Source: Sphagnum compactum
Lineage: Eukaryota > Bryophyta > Sphagnopsida > Sphagnales
Direction: 5' to 3'
NCBI GenBank assembly: GCA_965153455.1
Contig: OZ234501.1
Span: 10,912,001-10,976,000 of the forward strand
DNA length: 64,000 nt
In this document: positions 1 through 12,200 of the stretch, in pieces
How the letters are laid out: each line of letters starts with the position of its first letter
Position numbering within the stretch: the stretch's first letter is position 1
Made by a program: the position numbers and the translations under genes
The notes under the pieces: model-generated
What the model was told of the DNA's origin: nothing
What the model saw: the letters and a program-made list of their open reading frames with translations, nothing else
Databases searched by the model: none

Positions 1-775
1 TAACACTGCCCCAGTTTCATTCTATGAGGAGGGTGTCACCAACCCCTACTACAGGAACTAAGACATGTATCCATTAGAAGTTGTCAGTATTACCCAAAAC
101 TCTTCAGGTTTCTTTTCTTGCAGGAAGTTAAAAATCAGTTCTCCTACCCCACTGAGAAATAATTTCCGGACTACTTCCTTTGTAGCAGAGCAGCATGATG
201 ATTTGTTAGCCGATAGCAAGGAATATTGTCGGAGCTGATATTTCTGCATTAGAGGTTTACAGCCTGACTACTAACTACTTGCGCTAGATCAGGTACACTA
301 CAAAGACTCCTTGGCAATTGAGTTTCCAGGACTTGGGGGAGTACCTAAATTTTGATTATATGTATACCAACAACCCCCAGGATCACTCTATGGTGACAGA
401 TCTTGTGGAGCTGGTCTGCAAGAATATCAGCTTCTTATTCAAACTGATTAAAGACATGCCAGCTTACACCCCCAACTGCAGGATCTTGGCTTCATACTAT
501 GAGGGGGAGCTAACCCTAAACCGCTAAACCCCATCAACCCCTGCTACATGAAGCAACAAACAAGTCTACATTACCCAATTCGTCAGTTTTCTTTCTTGTG
601 GGAAGTAGATTAGGTCTCCCACTTAAAGAACAGTTTCCAACACAGATCTTTGCAGTAGAGCAGGATTGAATTTTTACTGGAAGCAAAGTATTATTGACGG
701 AGCCTAAATCTTCTGCATCAGATTTGTTTTTTGATAGCTGCTCCATGCTAACACTGTGGACTAGATCGGGTGTAC
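1..775. repeat. diverged direct duplication at left edge
   Basis: Bases about 28-300 and 525-775 are imperfect copies of one unit. Shared landmarks in order are a CAACCCCTRCTACA start, a TTACCC block, a TTTCTTTCTTG-like tract followed by GGAAGT, a GCAGAGCAG-like block, TTCTGCAT, and a CTAGATC-GGTRTACA end. The bases before each copy also match (a TTCATWCTATGAGG motif at about 17 and 491), so the unit is about 475-500 bp and the first copy starts outside the window. Between the copies lies an open frame (318-527, 69 codons) that I do not recognise. This may be the 3' part of a duplicated gene or of a transposon; neither can be shown. Confidence 0.6.
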
Positions 776-779
776 ATTT

Positions 780-2260
780 TTGTGTGTAGCTCTCTCTCTC
801 TACTTAGAACTCGCATACGATGCAGATTTTGCTTCCACTTTCTAGTAACTATGGCATTGCCAATTTGCCCCGGGTATATATATACTTTTTACTGATTTCT
901 TCACTTGTGAGGTGGTACGGCTCTGTCCTCTGTCCTTTTAAGGAGGGTGGATGTTTCATAGTTTGTCACATAGAGATATATTTTGCAATCTGGACTTTGT
1001 ATATGAACTGAATTTTTTTGAGTTAAGCTTATTCATTCTTGTGTACAGCAAGCAGCAAGGATCGAGTTTTCCAAGGGGGGGTTGTTCCTTCTTCAATGTT
1101 GGGTTATTTGCACTACTACTAGTGTTTGATTCTTAGATTTCTCAAATCCTGGAAGTTGTATTCTTGTGAGTGTTAAGTTCATTTCAGAGACCTTTCTGGC
1201 AACGGTGCAATGCCATGATAGAATGTGGATTGTTGATTAGACTGCAATGGGAAGTGACAATTTTTTTGGACAAATTGGTGTGATTTAGAATGCTTAGATG
1301 AGGATGCTTTTTTTTTCTCTTTCAAATTTTTTTGATAGCCATATTTGGCTATATCAACTTATGGATGATTACATCACAAATTTGCAAAAAGAAACACTGA
1401 TTTTAGGAGGAGCTCTGAGAAGCCATTTTTTCCAACAGAATTTGTAGGTTTGTTTAGGACAAAAAATTTGGGAAATTTCTGGATTTTTTTTTTAACCCCC
1501 TAGTGTGTAAACTTTACTAATTTTAATAAGTTTTTGGGGGAAAAAAAAAATTGCCCATTTTTATATATCACAATAATTGAACCCAAAAAAAAACTGCTGG
1601 CTAAACTGAAGCTTCAATTAAATTCTGCCATTTGAGCCTGTTTTCAGACCTTTGGGGAGTGTGCACCTTTAGTGGCTAAACTGAAACACATTGACAATTA
1701 TGGCAAAAAGGAAACACTTTGGAGCTTGACTCCATGGTCCAATTTGAAAAGAGTTTTCATGAATTTCTATTTCAAGTTTGAACATGTTTTTTTTTATAAA
1801 TTTTTATTTATTTATTTATTTTAATAAATATTTTTAATATTAATTTTAAATTAATTTTTATAATAATTAATTTAAATAATTTAAATAATAATTTTTTAAT
1901 AATAAAATTTAATAACTCTTTGAACAAAAAAGTCCTATGTTCAAGCTTGTTGTGAATTCAAAATTTAAATTTAAAAAAAATAATTCTTGCTATATTGTCA
2001 AAAGGGCAAGGGTGCTTCCTAATATGTTTAAGGTGCCCTTCAAATACACTAAAAAAAATTTATCAAAAATTTCCATAGGTCTTTACAATGTGATATATAA
2101 ATTTGGGTGACAGAATATTTATTTTTCAGCTTTAAATTCTAAATTTTAGGTTAGATTGCTTCTTTGAGAAGTGTATGGGCTAATTTTTTAAAAATCTTCT
2201 TAAGTTGCTTCTAAATTTTAAAATTTTTTTATTAAAACATGAGTTGTGATATCCGGGGTG
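780..2260. other. AT-rich intergenic DNA
   Basis: No coding exon was found. The stretch holds a short CT run near 791, several poly-A and poly-T tracts, and a very AT-rich block at about 1790-1915 built from TTTAATAAT-like words. It separates the left-edge duplication from the SmD2 promoter region. Confidence 0.6.
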
Positions 2261-2263
2261 AAA

Positions 2264-2569
2264 GAACCGCCAAAGAACAATGAACGGTTATCAAAGGTGT
2301 GAGAACAGTCCATTTGAGAACCGTTTAAACAAAGGTAATTGAAAATCTGAAACCCTGGGATGGTTCTCTAAGATCTGAAAAAAGGAAAATAAAGAATCAG
2401 GACGGTTCTCTAAAGTGACAACAAGAGAACTGGAACGGGCGGTTCTTGAGAAATGTGAGAACCGTCCAACACCGGTTAGAACAAGAGGCAAAACAATAAG
2501 AACTGAAAACCGATTTTCCTTTTTTTTAAAGAACCGGACGGGAACCGTTTAAATTTATTTTTAGAACCG
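2264..2569. promoter_or_regulatory. cluster of GAACCG / CGGTTC motifs upstream of SmD2
   Basis: Eight exact copies of GAACCG or its complement CGGTTC lie within 306 bases (starts at about 2264, 2318, 2403, 2440, 2459, 2531, 2542 and 2564), with several one-mismatch copies between them. About 0.15 copies would be expected by chance for this length, counting both strands at equal base use. The cluster ends about 370 bases before the SmD2 ATG, which fits a promoter-proximal binding-site array or a decayed short-unit repeat. The bound factor is unknown. Confidence 0.45.
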
Positions 2570-2941
2570 GAACGACAACTTGTGCGTGCACCGGCGGATA
2601 CGTATTTTTCCAGCTTCATAATTCCAAGATTCCAACAATCCCGCGTCCAAGACCCTGAAGGAAGGAAAGCGGGTAGCAGCCACAACAACATTGCATCGGC
2701 GGATATGTCATTTCCAGCTGCAAATTCTAAGATTCCAAAACCCCCGTCCAAAACCCTAACGGACAAAGCGCAGCAACAGCAACGACTCTTCACTGTTTCT
2801 CTGCGCGTGTTTTTTTTCTTGCGTTGCGAGTTCGCAGCAGCCTGCGCATCAAGCATTTTTGCTGCTACATTTGCTTCGTTGCAGGAGGATTCTTCAAGCA
2901 AGAGGAAGCACAAGAACAAGAAGAAAGCCTGCATCATCACC

Positions 2942-3802
2942 ATGAGGTATGCCATGTTGTTCCAGTTTTCTGGTTCTTTGTTTTTTTTTTTTTTTTCTGT
3001 TGTGGTTTGGGCTCTTGGTGCTCACCTTGTAAGAGGGTTTTGTTTTCAAAACCATTGCTAGTATAAAACTGTCCCTCTTTGAAAAGAACAAGACAGTCAC
3101 TATTGTCAATAGTCAATGTGTTTGTTCTTCCTCTGTGTTCTTCTTGTTGTTGTTGTTTGCACTCGTGTTTTGTCTTCTTTTTTAGGGTTTTTTTTCCAGT
3201 CAGCAGAGTTTCTCTTGCCGCCATTCGGACTGTTCAGAATAGTATTGGGGTTTTGGAAACTTTGCTTGAGTGATTCAGAGGGAAATGTTTTGTCAAACTC
3301 AGCCTTGGCGTGAGAGTGAAGGCTTTTTTGCTGAGTTCACTTCCCATGTGTCCCGTTGTGCATGCCATTTTGTATTAGTCAGGTTGTGGGCCTGTTATTG
3401 CCTTGGAAATTTGCAATGACTTTTTGTAAGAGCTGCATGTCATGCACTCAAGCATGGATTTTCCTATGATGTTGCATTGTTAGTCCATGCTGGGCAAACT
3501 TACCTGTACTCAGTAGCTTCAAGGCATATAATTTCTTCCTGATCTTTCGACATTGTGAACAACATGCTGGTGCAAAATAGGGCAGTTTTTAGTGTCTTAC
3601 CGGACAGGAACGACATGCACCAGTTTTAACTAATGTTTCAGTATTAGAACTTCACTAGAAGTGCATTTGGAAGGGCCCATGAACTGAGAAGATTGCATCA
3701 GATGATTGGACAAAATAAAGACATGAAGCAGCAGTTCTAACATCTACACTGTTGATGTCTGTTGCTGTTGGCAGTGGGGCCAGACCAATGGAGGAGGATA
3801 CT

Positions 3803-3842
<40 letters not shown>

Positions 3843-4804
3843 GTTGTACACAGGCTGCGTGTCATCATTAGGATTTAGCTGGCACGAATGTGACATCAGT
3901 AGGTGGAGCTGACCAGAGTCTACCAGGAAATGCATGAAGAGAGTACTGTGCACAGTACTAGATGTTGTATGGACATTTGAACATGGATAACTCATTTTTC
4001 CATAGAAAATCATTTGAAAATTCTGTTCTGTTTGGCTTGGTTGTTGTACAGGAGAAGACAGAGGAGGAGGAGTTTTCAACTGGGCCCCTCTCGGTACTGA
4101 CGATGTCTGTCAAAAACAACACCCAGGTATGTTGGAGCATCTCTGCTTGTCATATGTCTGAAGGTGTAGAGATGATGTGCTTTCTTTATGAGCCATGATG
4201 AGTCTTTGGGAAAGGGATCCAGAGACTGTATTTAAATGCGGCGAATAGGACTTAGGTTGCTAATCTGCTACTGTGAAATGCTTGACTGACATGCCTTGGA
4301 TGTAAATGCTTTTCCACAGGCATTTTGCCTTTGTGATCCATTCCAGGTGCTTGAAGAATATGCAATTAGTATTGCCACTAACAGGGTATCTGCTTCATGC
4401 ACCAGGTGCTCATCAATTGCCGGAATAATAAGAAGTTGCTGGGCCGTGTGAAGGCCTTTGATCGCCATTGCAATATGGTCCTGGAGAATGTGAAGGAAAT
4501 GTGGACAGAGGTTTGTGTTCCTAACTCTACTGCACCCTATTTATGTGCTCTGAGCAAGTCATGGTTATTTGCCACGTTTAGCTCAATATTTGCTGGTGAT
4601 GAAGGTCTGCTTCTGCAAATACCTTTGCATTTATTTTGTTCATTGCAGCATTGTTCTTCTTGGTGAAAAATCATCTCATGTTTGCAGGTGCCAAAAACTG
4701 GGAAAGGAAAGAAAAAGGCCAAACCTATGAATAAGGACCGATTCATCAGCAAGATGTTCCTTCGTGGTGACTCTGTCATTATTGTACTTAGAAACCCAAA
4801 GTGA
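2942..4804 (+). CDS. SmD2: small nuclear ribonucleoprotein Sm D2
   Basis: Five coding exons join in frame: 2942-2946, 3775-3802, 4052-4126, 4406-4510 and 4688-4804, giving 109 residues, the usual plant SmD2 length. SmD2 is a core Sm protein; it forms the seven-membered ring on the Sm site of U1, U2, U4 and U5 snRNAs in the nucleus. The Sm1 motif covers about residues 28-72 ([20 protein letters not shown], then [13 protein letters not shown]) and the Sm2 motif is at the C terminus ([18 protein letters not shown]). Between them is the basic [10 protein letters not shown] loop typical of D2. The first coding exon holds only ATG AG; its codon is completed by exon 2, giving [11 protein letters not shown] before the conserved acidic FSTGPLS segment. 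A telo-box-like AAACCCTAAC at about 2754 lies in the presumed 5' leader. The first intron carries a long CT run. The family call is firm; the tiny first coding exon is the least certain junction. Confidence 0.95.
3808..3838. repeat. CT microsatellite in SmD2 intron
   Basis: A pure CT run of about 31 bases starts five bases after the donor of the second SmD2 coding exon. It creates an artificial Arg-Glu frame on the minus strand that is not a gene. Confidence 0.9.
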
Positions 4805-6117
4805 TACTCTCATGTGCAGGCTCTCTGGTAGTGTTGACTGAACATTACTAAATGAGCAAGAATGTTTGAAGTCCCTGAGCTAGTGATCCACATAGACAGA
4901 AGGCTACCTGGTTTTTCTTCTCCTTGGTAAGGATGGGCACCATTTGCTGCCCATCCAGGCTTTCAAGTTTTGAGCATTGCACACAAGTAAATTTTTCCAT
5001 GACCAATGCTGACATCACTGTTGCTTATCTTATTTCATGATTTTTGTGAGCTGATTGTTACAATGAAATGTCAAATGTTTAGAAAAATTTGCAGTTACTG
5101 GTCAGACACATGATTGTGGGTTTCTTGTTGAGCATGTAAATCTACGCAAAAGTGGTGGGTTTTACCTGTGTTCTGATGCCTACTTCTGAGTTTGTCTAGT
5201 GGTTATGAATTTCTCCAGGTACGAAGTCCAAAGGTGCTGCTGAGAGATGCTTATTGGTGGCATGGTGCTAATGAATCTGTGCAGCAGCTACAAGAAGCTT
5301 TTGAGAATTCACATTTGATACCATCATTATGAACTTCCTTGCTTGTTGCAAAAACATGAAGCTTTTGCTCATCCTCAAAAGAAACATTCCCACTTTAGCA
5401 GATGGTGCATTATGTTTCAAGTTTCCACACCACAGATTGTGTTGCACAACATAATTGTGTTCAGATTGTTGGTGCATCCCTGCCTTGTGTTTCTCTGATA
5501 CTGCAAGTTGAGGAAATGGTGGAGCTCTTTTGCACATGTAGAACAATGGAAGTCGGTTCTGCATCTCTCAACAAGTCTGCACCATAGCTGATTGGTAGTC
5601 ACTGCTTTTGCAATCACTATAGGAATTTGTAAGTATATCAGACTTATGACAATCAAGTAGAAGGCTCAACTGTTACACTTCAGAGAACAGCTTTAGCAGA
5701 TGAATTATGGCTTATAAACAAGAACACAATGGAACTTAAATAACTGGCTGATGGGACTCTTATCAGATGAGTTAACAATTGTTAAAAATGTCAAGGAATC
5801 TACTACCCAACTACCTTACAGTGCTGAAGAGGGATCTCTGTAACAGAGATTCTATTAGAAGCTTGGTCAAGTTCTAATATATCAAGTTCGATGAAAACCA
5901 AAGAGACAATGCCACCTGCCTCAAATCTGGTCATAGCATCAAACACAAGGGAAGCAGACCATTATTGCCATACACCAGGACCATAAGAGCTTGAGGTGTA
6001 GAAGGAGATAGACAATAATGCTTCTTCAAACAGAAGGTGTAGACTAGAAACATTAAGCCACAAGGAATCTTTCCATAGCCAGTGGCTATAGGCCCAGCGT
6101 TCCATTTTGGGCTCACT
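4805..6117. other. convergent intergenic stretch, 3' regions of SmD2 and CTF18
   Basis: SmD2 (plus strand) ends at 4804 and CTF18 (minus strand) ends at 6224, so this stretch should hold both 3' untranslated regions. Short open frames here match no family I know and carry no convincing splice chain. I see no RNA gene. Confidence 0.5.
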
Positions 6118-6252
6118 CCAACATTGTAGATTTTTAAACAAACTCCTGCACAAGCATTGGTTGCAAGAGGGCAGACTTCTGAAGGAAATCTCACAGCAGC
6201 ATTGGTCACACGAGGGCAGATTTTCAAAGGAAATCTCGGACAAGCATTGGTC
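6118..6252 (-). repeat. three tandem 45-bp units overlapping the CTF18 stop codon
   Basis: Units 6208-6252, 6163-6207 and 6118-6162 are tandem copies on the minus strand, each opening with RACCAATGCT. The first unit carries the last codons of CTF18 (from RPMLVRDFL) and its stop; the next two lie in the 3' untranslated region. The period is exactly 45, so a shifted frame stays open through the array and encodes Cys-rich repeats. This looks like recent local duplication of the gene's end. Confidence 0.8.
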
Positions 6253-9200
6253 GCTTGACAGCATTGGTGAAACCCTGCCATTCCAAAACACCCCAGTTAA
6301 TCTCTCTCTCTTGTATGGCATAGACTGTGTCACAAGACTTGGAAGACACAGTTTTATTGATGGCAAATTAGCTAGTATCAAAGAAACCAACATCAACTAA
6401 TATGCACAAGATTCCAATCTACATTGTGCAAACAGACCTCATGAAACTTGTATAGCAATGGTCGTGAGTCTCGCTGCAGAGTAGCAAGTTCTCCCTTTAA
6501 TTTTGCATCATTCTGCCCAGATTTCTTGAATCTGAAACAAGCATAGGGAAGATCAAATAAAAAATGATCTGTGAGCAACTGGCAGTGGTACATGCCTTCT
6601 TAAACAGATCTGGATCACTCCCATGATGGCATATACAAAACAGAACTTTGGAGTTGTGTGTGCACCTTTCAAAGAAGTTTGTAGACTGGTAGGGTTGACA
6701 TTTCTTGACCTCCACCTTGCCCACCTCTATGTTTGGTGTCAATGTAGAACTGGCACTTTGATCACCAACCATATTTGAAAGCTTATTCCCACTAACCTCT
6801 GTCTTTGGGCCGTCTCCAACTGAAGCATTTAGAGTGACATCCCTTCCCTGAGTTGCCAAGGCATCTGCTGTTGGTACCTCTGCACTCTTTTCAGAGCTTG
6901 TCTATTTAAGACACAAAATGTCATTAGACACAGCTACAAGACACCATTCATTTTTCTTGTAGTTAGTAATAGGTGTACGTTTGTCATTTTTGAGTAGCTG
7001 ACCTTTGGCTGTGAGATGGTTACTGAGTCTGTATGGAGTGCACGCAAGGCTCCCTCTCGTCGAATCCGCTCTATGTCAACCTTCCTCCCACCAAAAATGA
7101 GCATACACAGAGCTTTGTCAAAAGCTCCAGACACAGGTGAGCTGAAGTGAATGCCAACATATTATATACAGCAACTGCAACTAGACAAGACAAGGAGGGC
7201 AAAAGAAAGACCTCATGAGTCAGCATCTGTCGCAGAGTGGCAGAAAGTTCTCGATGTCCTACAGTATGGTCCTGATCCACACAAAGAACCCCAAATAAGA
7301 TATAGTCCTTCATTGCCGCAATCACAGCATTCTCAATACAAGACTAGATTACAGCAAAAGGGCACCAACATGATCCATTTTCTGAGAACGCCATACTATA
7401 ATGCATATGTCCACAGCAACAGGAGACCCACCTTGAATTTGACCAAGGAGTCAATTGGAGGATCCAGGACAAGCACCCCTTGCAGCTCGCCTCCATACAC
7501 TGTTTTGCTTGTGAAATGACTCGGCTTTGAATGCTTATACAAGAGTCCAAAGGCAAGCATGGTGTCCACTAGCTGCACCATCTCTTCCTTTTCATTTGGA
7601 TTCAACAAATGAGATGCAACCTGCACATGATGAAAAAATTGCCTGAATAGCACTTTAATCTAAAGCTCCTTATCTCTCACAGGGCTTCTTGGAGGATACA
7701 ATCAGGATTTGGAACTGTTTCAACTGGGGCTTTATCACCACAAACAAAATGCACCAATAAAGTTGCTATGATCATTTCCCAGCCTCCCTAGTTAACAAAT
7801 AAAGTAGGAACTCTGGATTCAGGTCTCGATGCATGGGGGCAAAGAATAGGAAGGAGACAGCATTCTCTCCCCTGTGAATAAACAAGACACTCAAGCTTCA
7901 ATATTAACAGACATATGGAATATACTTGCTGCATACGTGGTTTGGAAAATGCTGTGGCCTAATTTGCAAAGACCATATGTGCTTCTTAGTTTTAAGGTAA
8001 CTGGACAACAATGAAAAGCATGGGGATCCCAGAGTTGCCAATTCCTGTATGTTAATTTTGAGAGCAAGGTTGATGCGGATGAAAAGGTTAGTGGCTTACA
8101 GGTCGGAGGGTCGGAGGACTAAGGATGGAGAGTAGTGGTGTAACAATGTCTTGGGCAAGGCAGGCAGGGGATACACTACGGGACACAGATGCTACCATGG
8201 CTGCAAGCCAGGAACTTATCATCTCCTTTTTGACAGCCCTGTCTAATCGAAACCTTTGATAGGACCTTGGCCATTCAATCTGCGGTCTCTCTTCTTGTGC
8301 CACAAGTCTCCGAATCAACAGTTCCATTGAAGGTTGATATGCTGCCCCCACAGAACACAGGAGGATCAGCACTCAAATTCTTCATTTTCTTGCACCCATT
8401 AGGAAGACTAGACTTCTGTGAGTATCCAAAGTCCAATTTCAGGCATAAAATAGAAATCCATAAACAAGAAGGAAAACCATGAGCTAGAGTATACCTAGAA
8501 GAAAATAGTGTTGCTTGGACTGAATGCATTGCCCAAACATATCAGAGTCTCCCATCCACTCAAGAGCTTCCACCTATACACAATATATCCATCAGTACAA
8601 CAATGTTATAGTATTACCCAATAGAGGAAGAACATGAACAACAATTGAATAGTTATCCCCTGGTAGAGGACGAACAAGACAATTGACAGTCTTTGTACTT
8701 GCAATTTTGACCCGAAGAATCTAAGTTACCACTGCAAGACCTTATTATGTGATCATGAACATGTCATACCTGGGCAGAAAGGAATGGTAAAAGGGACAAT
8801 GATTTGAGAGAAAGAGTCATACTGTCTTCTGAAGTGAAGCATCATGGTAGCGCATCTGCAGTATGTTCTCATGAATGCCATCCATGCTCAGCTCATAATC
8901 TCCACTGCACCAAAAATGGCAAGTGCAGAACCAACAGCATGATTCATTTCAATTTCTCCTCACATAATCAAAATATGCTACAGAGCATTTCTCTCAAGTT
9001 GAACACAAAGCAGATATCAGTAATGCACTGAGTGACCCAGTTCACAGAGACGAGATGAAAGAGAATTTGACATACTGGTTTGAAAACAGTTCATGCAGAC
9101 GAGCAAAATCCTTGTAGTCTTGCCCTCCTCCACTGTCTGGCACATCAACTATCCCCTGAATCACAGCTCCTTTGCGCATCTTTTTCCTTTGAAATACCTT

Positions 9201-12200
9201 CAGCATGAGAGGTACCAGTGACGTTCTCTAAGCAACTTCAGGTGCACAAAGGGAATACATCCTAGATTCTTACACATGGCATAGCAGCAAGCAGTTTGAA
9301 AGCACTCGAGACCATGATGCTGACCTCTCCCCAAATGTCAAAAATGCTGCTTGTCATGTCTTTCCGACCAATCACCTGTGAGGCCACATCCACCTGCCAA
9401 CACAAGATCTCATAAGAGAGCTTTTGCCAGACCACCCACCAGAAGAACTCATGCATTTATGACAGTAAGGTTATGAACTGCCAGAGAGGTAGCAAAGTGC
9501 TTCCAAAAAATGGAACATGGTTGCACAGAAGAGGAGAGTACAAACTGTCTTCAGGGATTGCTTCTTTCTGTTGAGGAATTGGAGAGTGTTGAGGCAAGAC
9601 CGTATATCGCACTCTGTACAACAGTGGACTTGCATCAATGGCCAAACAGTTCCATACCCACATGTAAAGGGATGGACAGACAAACACAATTCAAGCAACC
9701 AGAAAAAATATTAGCACATCAGATGAACAGTACACTCACTTGGCTCTTATGTACATCCCCCAATTTCAGAACACTTGTACCAAAAGTGTACCTGTATGCT
9801 CAGCTAGGGCAGTCAGAGCTCGTGCATTTGTCTTGTACCCCTCTGTACTGCAGATGTACTTGAGTCTGATAGGATGCAGCAACAACCAAGAATTCCTTTA
9901 GTTTCACAAAGTGTAGAAATGGAAGAAATATGATAAAAGAAGACAACAAAGTTCTCACACCAATTAAGGATCCAAATTTTATTGTCTCAACTCAGAACAC
10001 CAAGAGGCGCTTACTCTTAAGTTTCAAATTCTAACCTGGAGACAACTCGGTTTGTGCTTGGCTGCATGAACACATGTACCCTACAGTCCCGATCCAAATG
10101 GATGGACAACCCACAGACCTAGCCATTTAGAAACTGTCAAAAGTCATTCCTCACTATTAAAAGTTATTAGAAATCCCTCCAAAAAAGAACATGGCCGTCT
10201 GTTCCAAGTATGCACTGCATCCAAAAAATCCAAGAAGAAAGAGGAACAAGAAAACAAAGAGAAAAATAGAATTGCAAGAGATAGAAAACCAAAAAAGAGG
10301 AGAGACAAACAACATGATGAACTTTGAGAGCAGGAACTTTAGAGGATAAATTTGGGCTTAGAAAAACTCCCCAATTAGGATTAGAGAGCCATTGGAATGA
10401 TCATTTTGAAGATTTTAAAGGCAGAAATGCCAAACGGAGATCTTTCTTCATTGAGCAAAACATCTGGTTCAAATAAAAATACTTTGAAGATGAGCTTTTT
10501 TCTTCAGCAGACCAATTAAGCTCACCAATTGAGCTTTGAAGAACTCTTTGGAGCTACAAAGCCTAAAGAAGCCATAATGCTGACTATTGGCTACTCCAAA
10601 TATTGCAAAACTTGAAATGCTGACAATGCTTGTCAAAAACGTCAATGCTTTAAGCATTTGGAATCTTGGGAAATTGCAAAATCTGAGAATTGAAAGAGAA
10701 GCCATTCAAGGTAAAATTAAGCTCAAAAAATGATTTAGGGAATATGCTATCAACGATAGAGTTTTTTGTCTACATACTTGACATTGGAGAGATCAGGCAT
10801 ATCAGGAATAAACAGATCATCTGCAAACCTTCTTTCAAAGGATGGCTTATAAATAAAAACTGGACATGAAATAGACTCAATAAGATGATCCAAAAAATCA
10901 AGCTCATTGGAGAAGTGGCAGATGTTAGCTAACAATATTGCAGAATCAGTACCCATTGGGATACTGATTGACTGCTTGAAAATTGACTGACCAAACAAGA
11001 GGAGAAAAGGAAACCTAGCCAGGAAGATAAAACTGCAGCATTTGATACCTGGAAGCTGAGGACAGATTCCATAGACTAAACTTGTCCTTAATTCTTCAAC
11101 AAAAAAAATGTGTGAAGATAAGGGCTGACCTCTGAACAAACAAAAAACTGAAACAATGGGACTTACACATTGAGGGTGAAACTAAGACCATAATACCCAA
11201 AAACTGAGACTTTTAGGGTTTGAGATTATACAAATGTCACTTAATGAGTACTCAAGATGTTGAAAAGATGCCCAATGTGCATTCAGACACTCCTACTTAT
11301 ACCTACCATACCTGGCCACTTGACGAAGGGCCCGCAACGCTGGAGCATAGAGGTCATTGCAAATGCAAATTACCTGGTCAATAGTGGCAACACACTAATG
11401 AGAGCAAAATTTGGCAAATTGAAACTGCCTTTCTCAACATCACTGGTCTTCAAACCTCACAGTGCTTGTTGTTCCTATCTTCAAGTACTCATTCAGATGA
11501 ATTCAACAAAGGGGAGACCTTCATCCATGAACTTACAGGCCTTGACAACCGATGAACAGCTGTATGTCCCTTTTTCTTTGAGCCCTTTCTGATGAACCCA
11601 TCCTCTGCTTCATTCTCCTTTTGTTGTGGCAAGTTCTTTTCAGCATTGATCTGAACATCAAAGGTCCCAGCAGTGAAACATGACCATTTAACAGTGATTC
11701 AGAATCTGAATGTTGAATAGACAGAGAAAGTTGTATATACATGCACTCCATTGCAGCTAGACTAACATAAGCCAATGCATTTGACTGATCTGCAGGGAAG
11801 GGTTTTCAGTCCTACCATTTCTACAAGAGCATCAACAGCTCCTTTCCCTTCTGTTCCTCCCATGATTCCATCAATCTCATCAATAACCTGGATGTCATGC
11901 AACACAAACCATTCAAATTTTCTTGAATGCAAATAGGCAGTCCACAGATAACGAATCTGTTCTTTTTCATCAGGAGTCATTAGAGAAAGATCTTGCTGTA
12001 AAGGCCTCACCAGACAATTAGGCCGTTTGTCACCTGTCACAGACTTCATCTGAATTGCATCCAAAATTTTGGCTTGCAGTGTTGTAGCCACTCGATCATC
12101 ACTTGCATTTATCTGGCTCCACATTGATACTCAGATGTCAGAAAATTCAGAAAGAAAATACCTATTGTTACCCTTTGAGCAGTAGAGAAGATCTTGGCCA

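Noticed and set aside
2582-3061. 159-codon open frames on both strands before SmD2
   Set aside because: They cover the presumed 5' leader and first intron of SmD2, contain homopolymer runs and show no domain; the real coding start is the ATG AG exon at 2942.
3655-3840. Arg-Glu repeat protein on the minus strand
   Set aside because: It is the translation of the CT microsatellite in the SmD2 intron.
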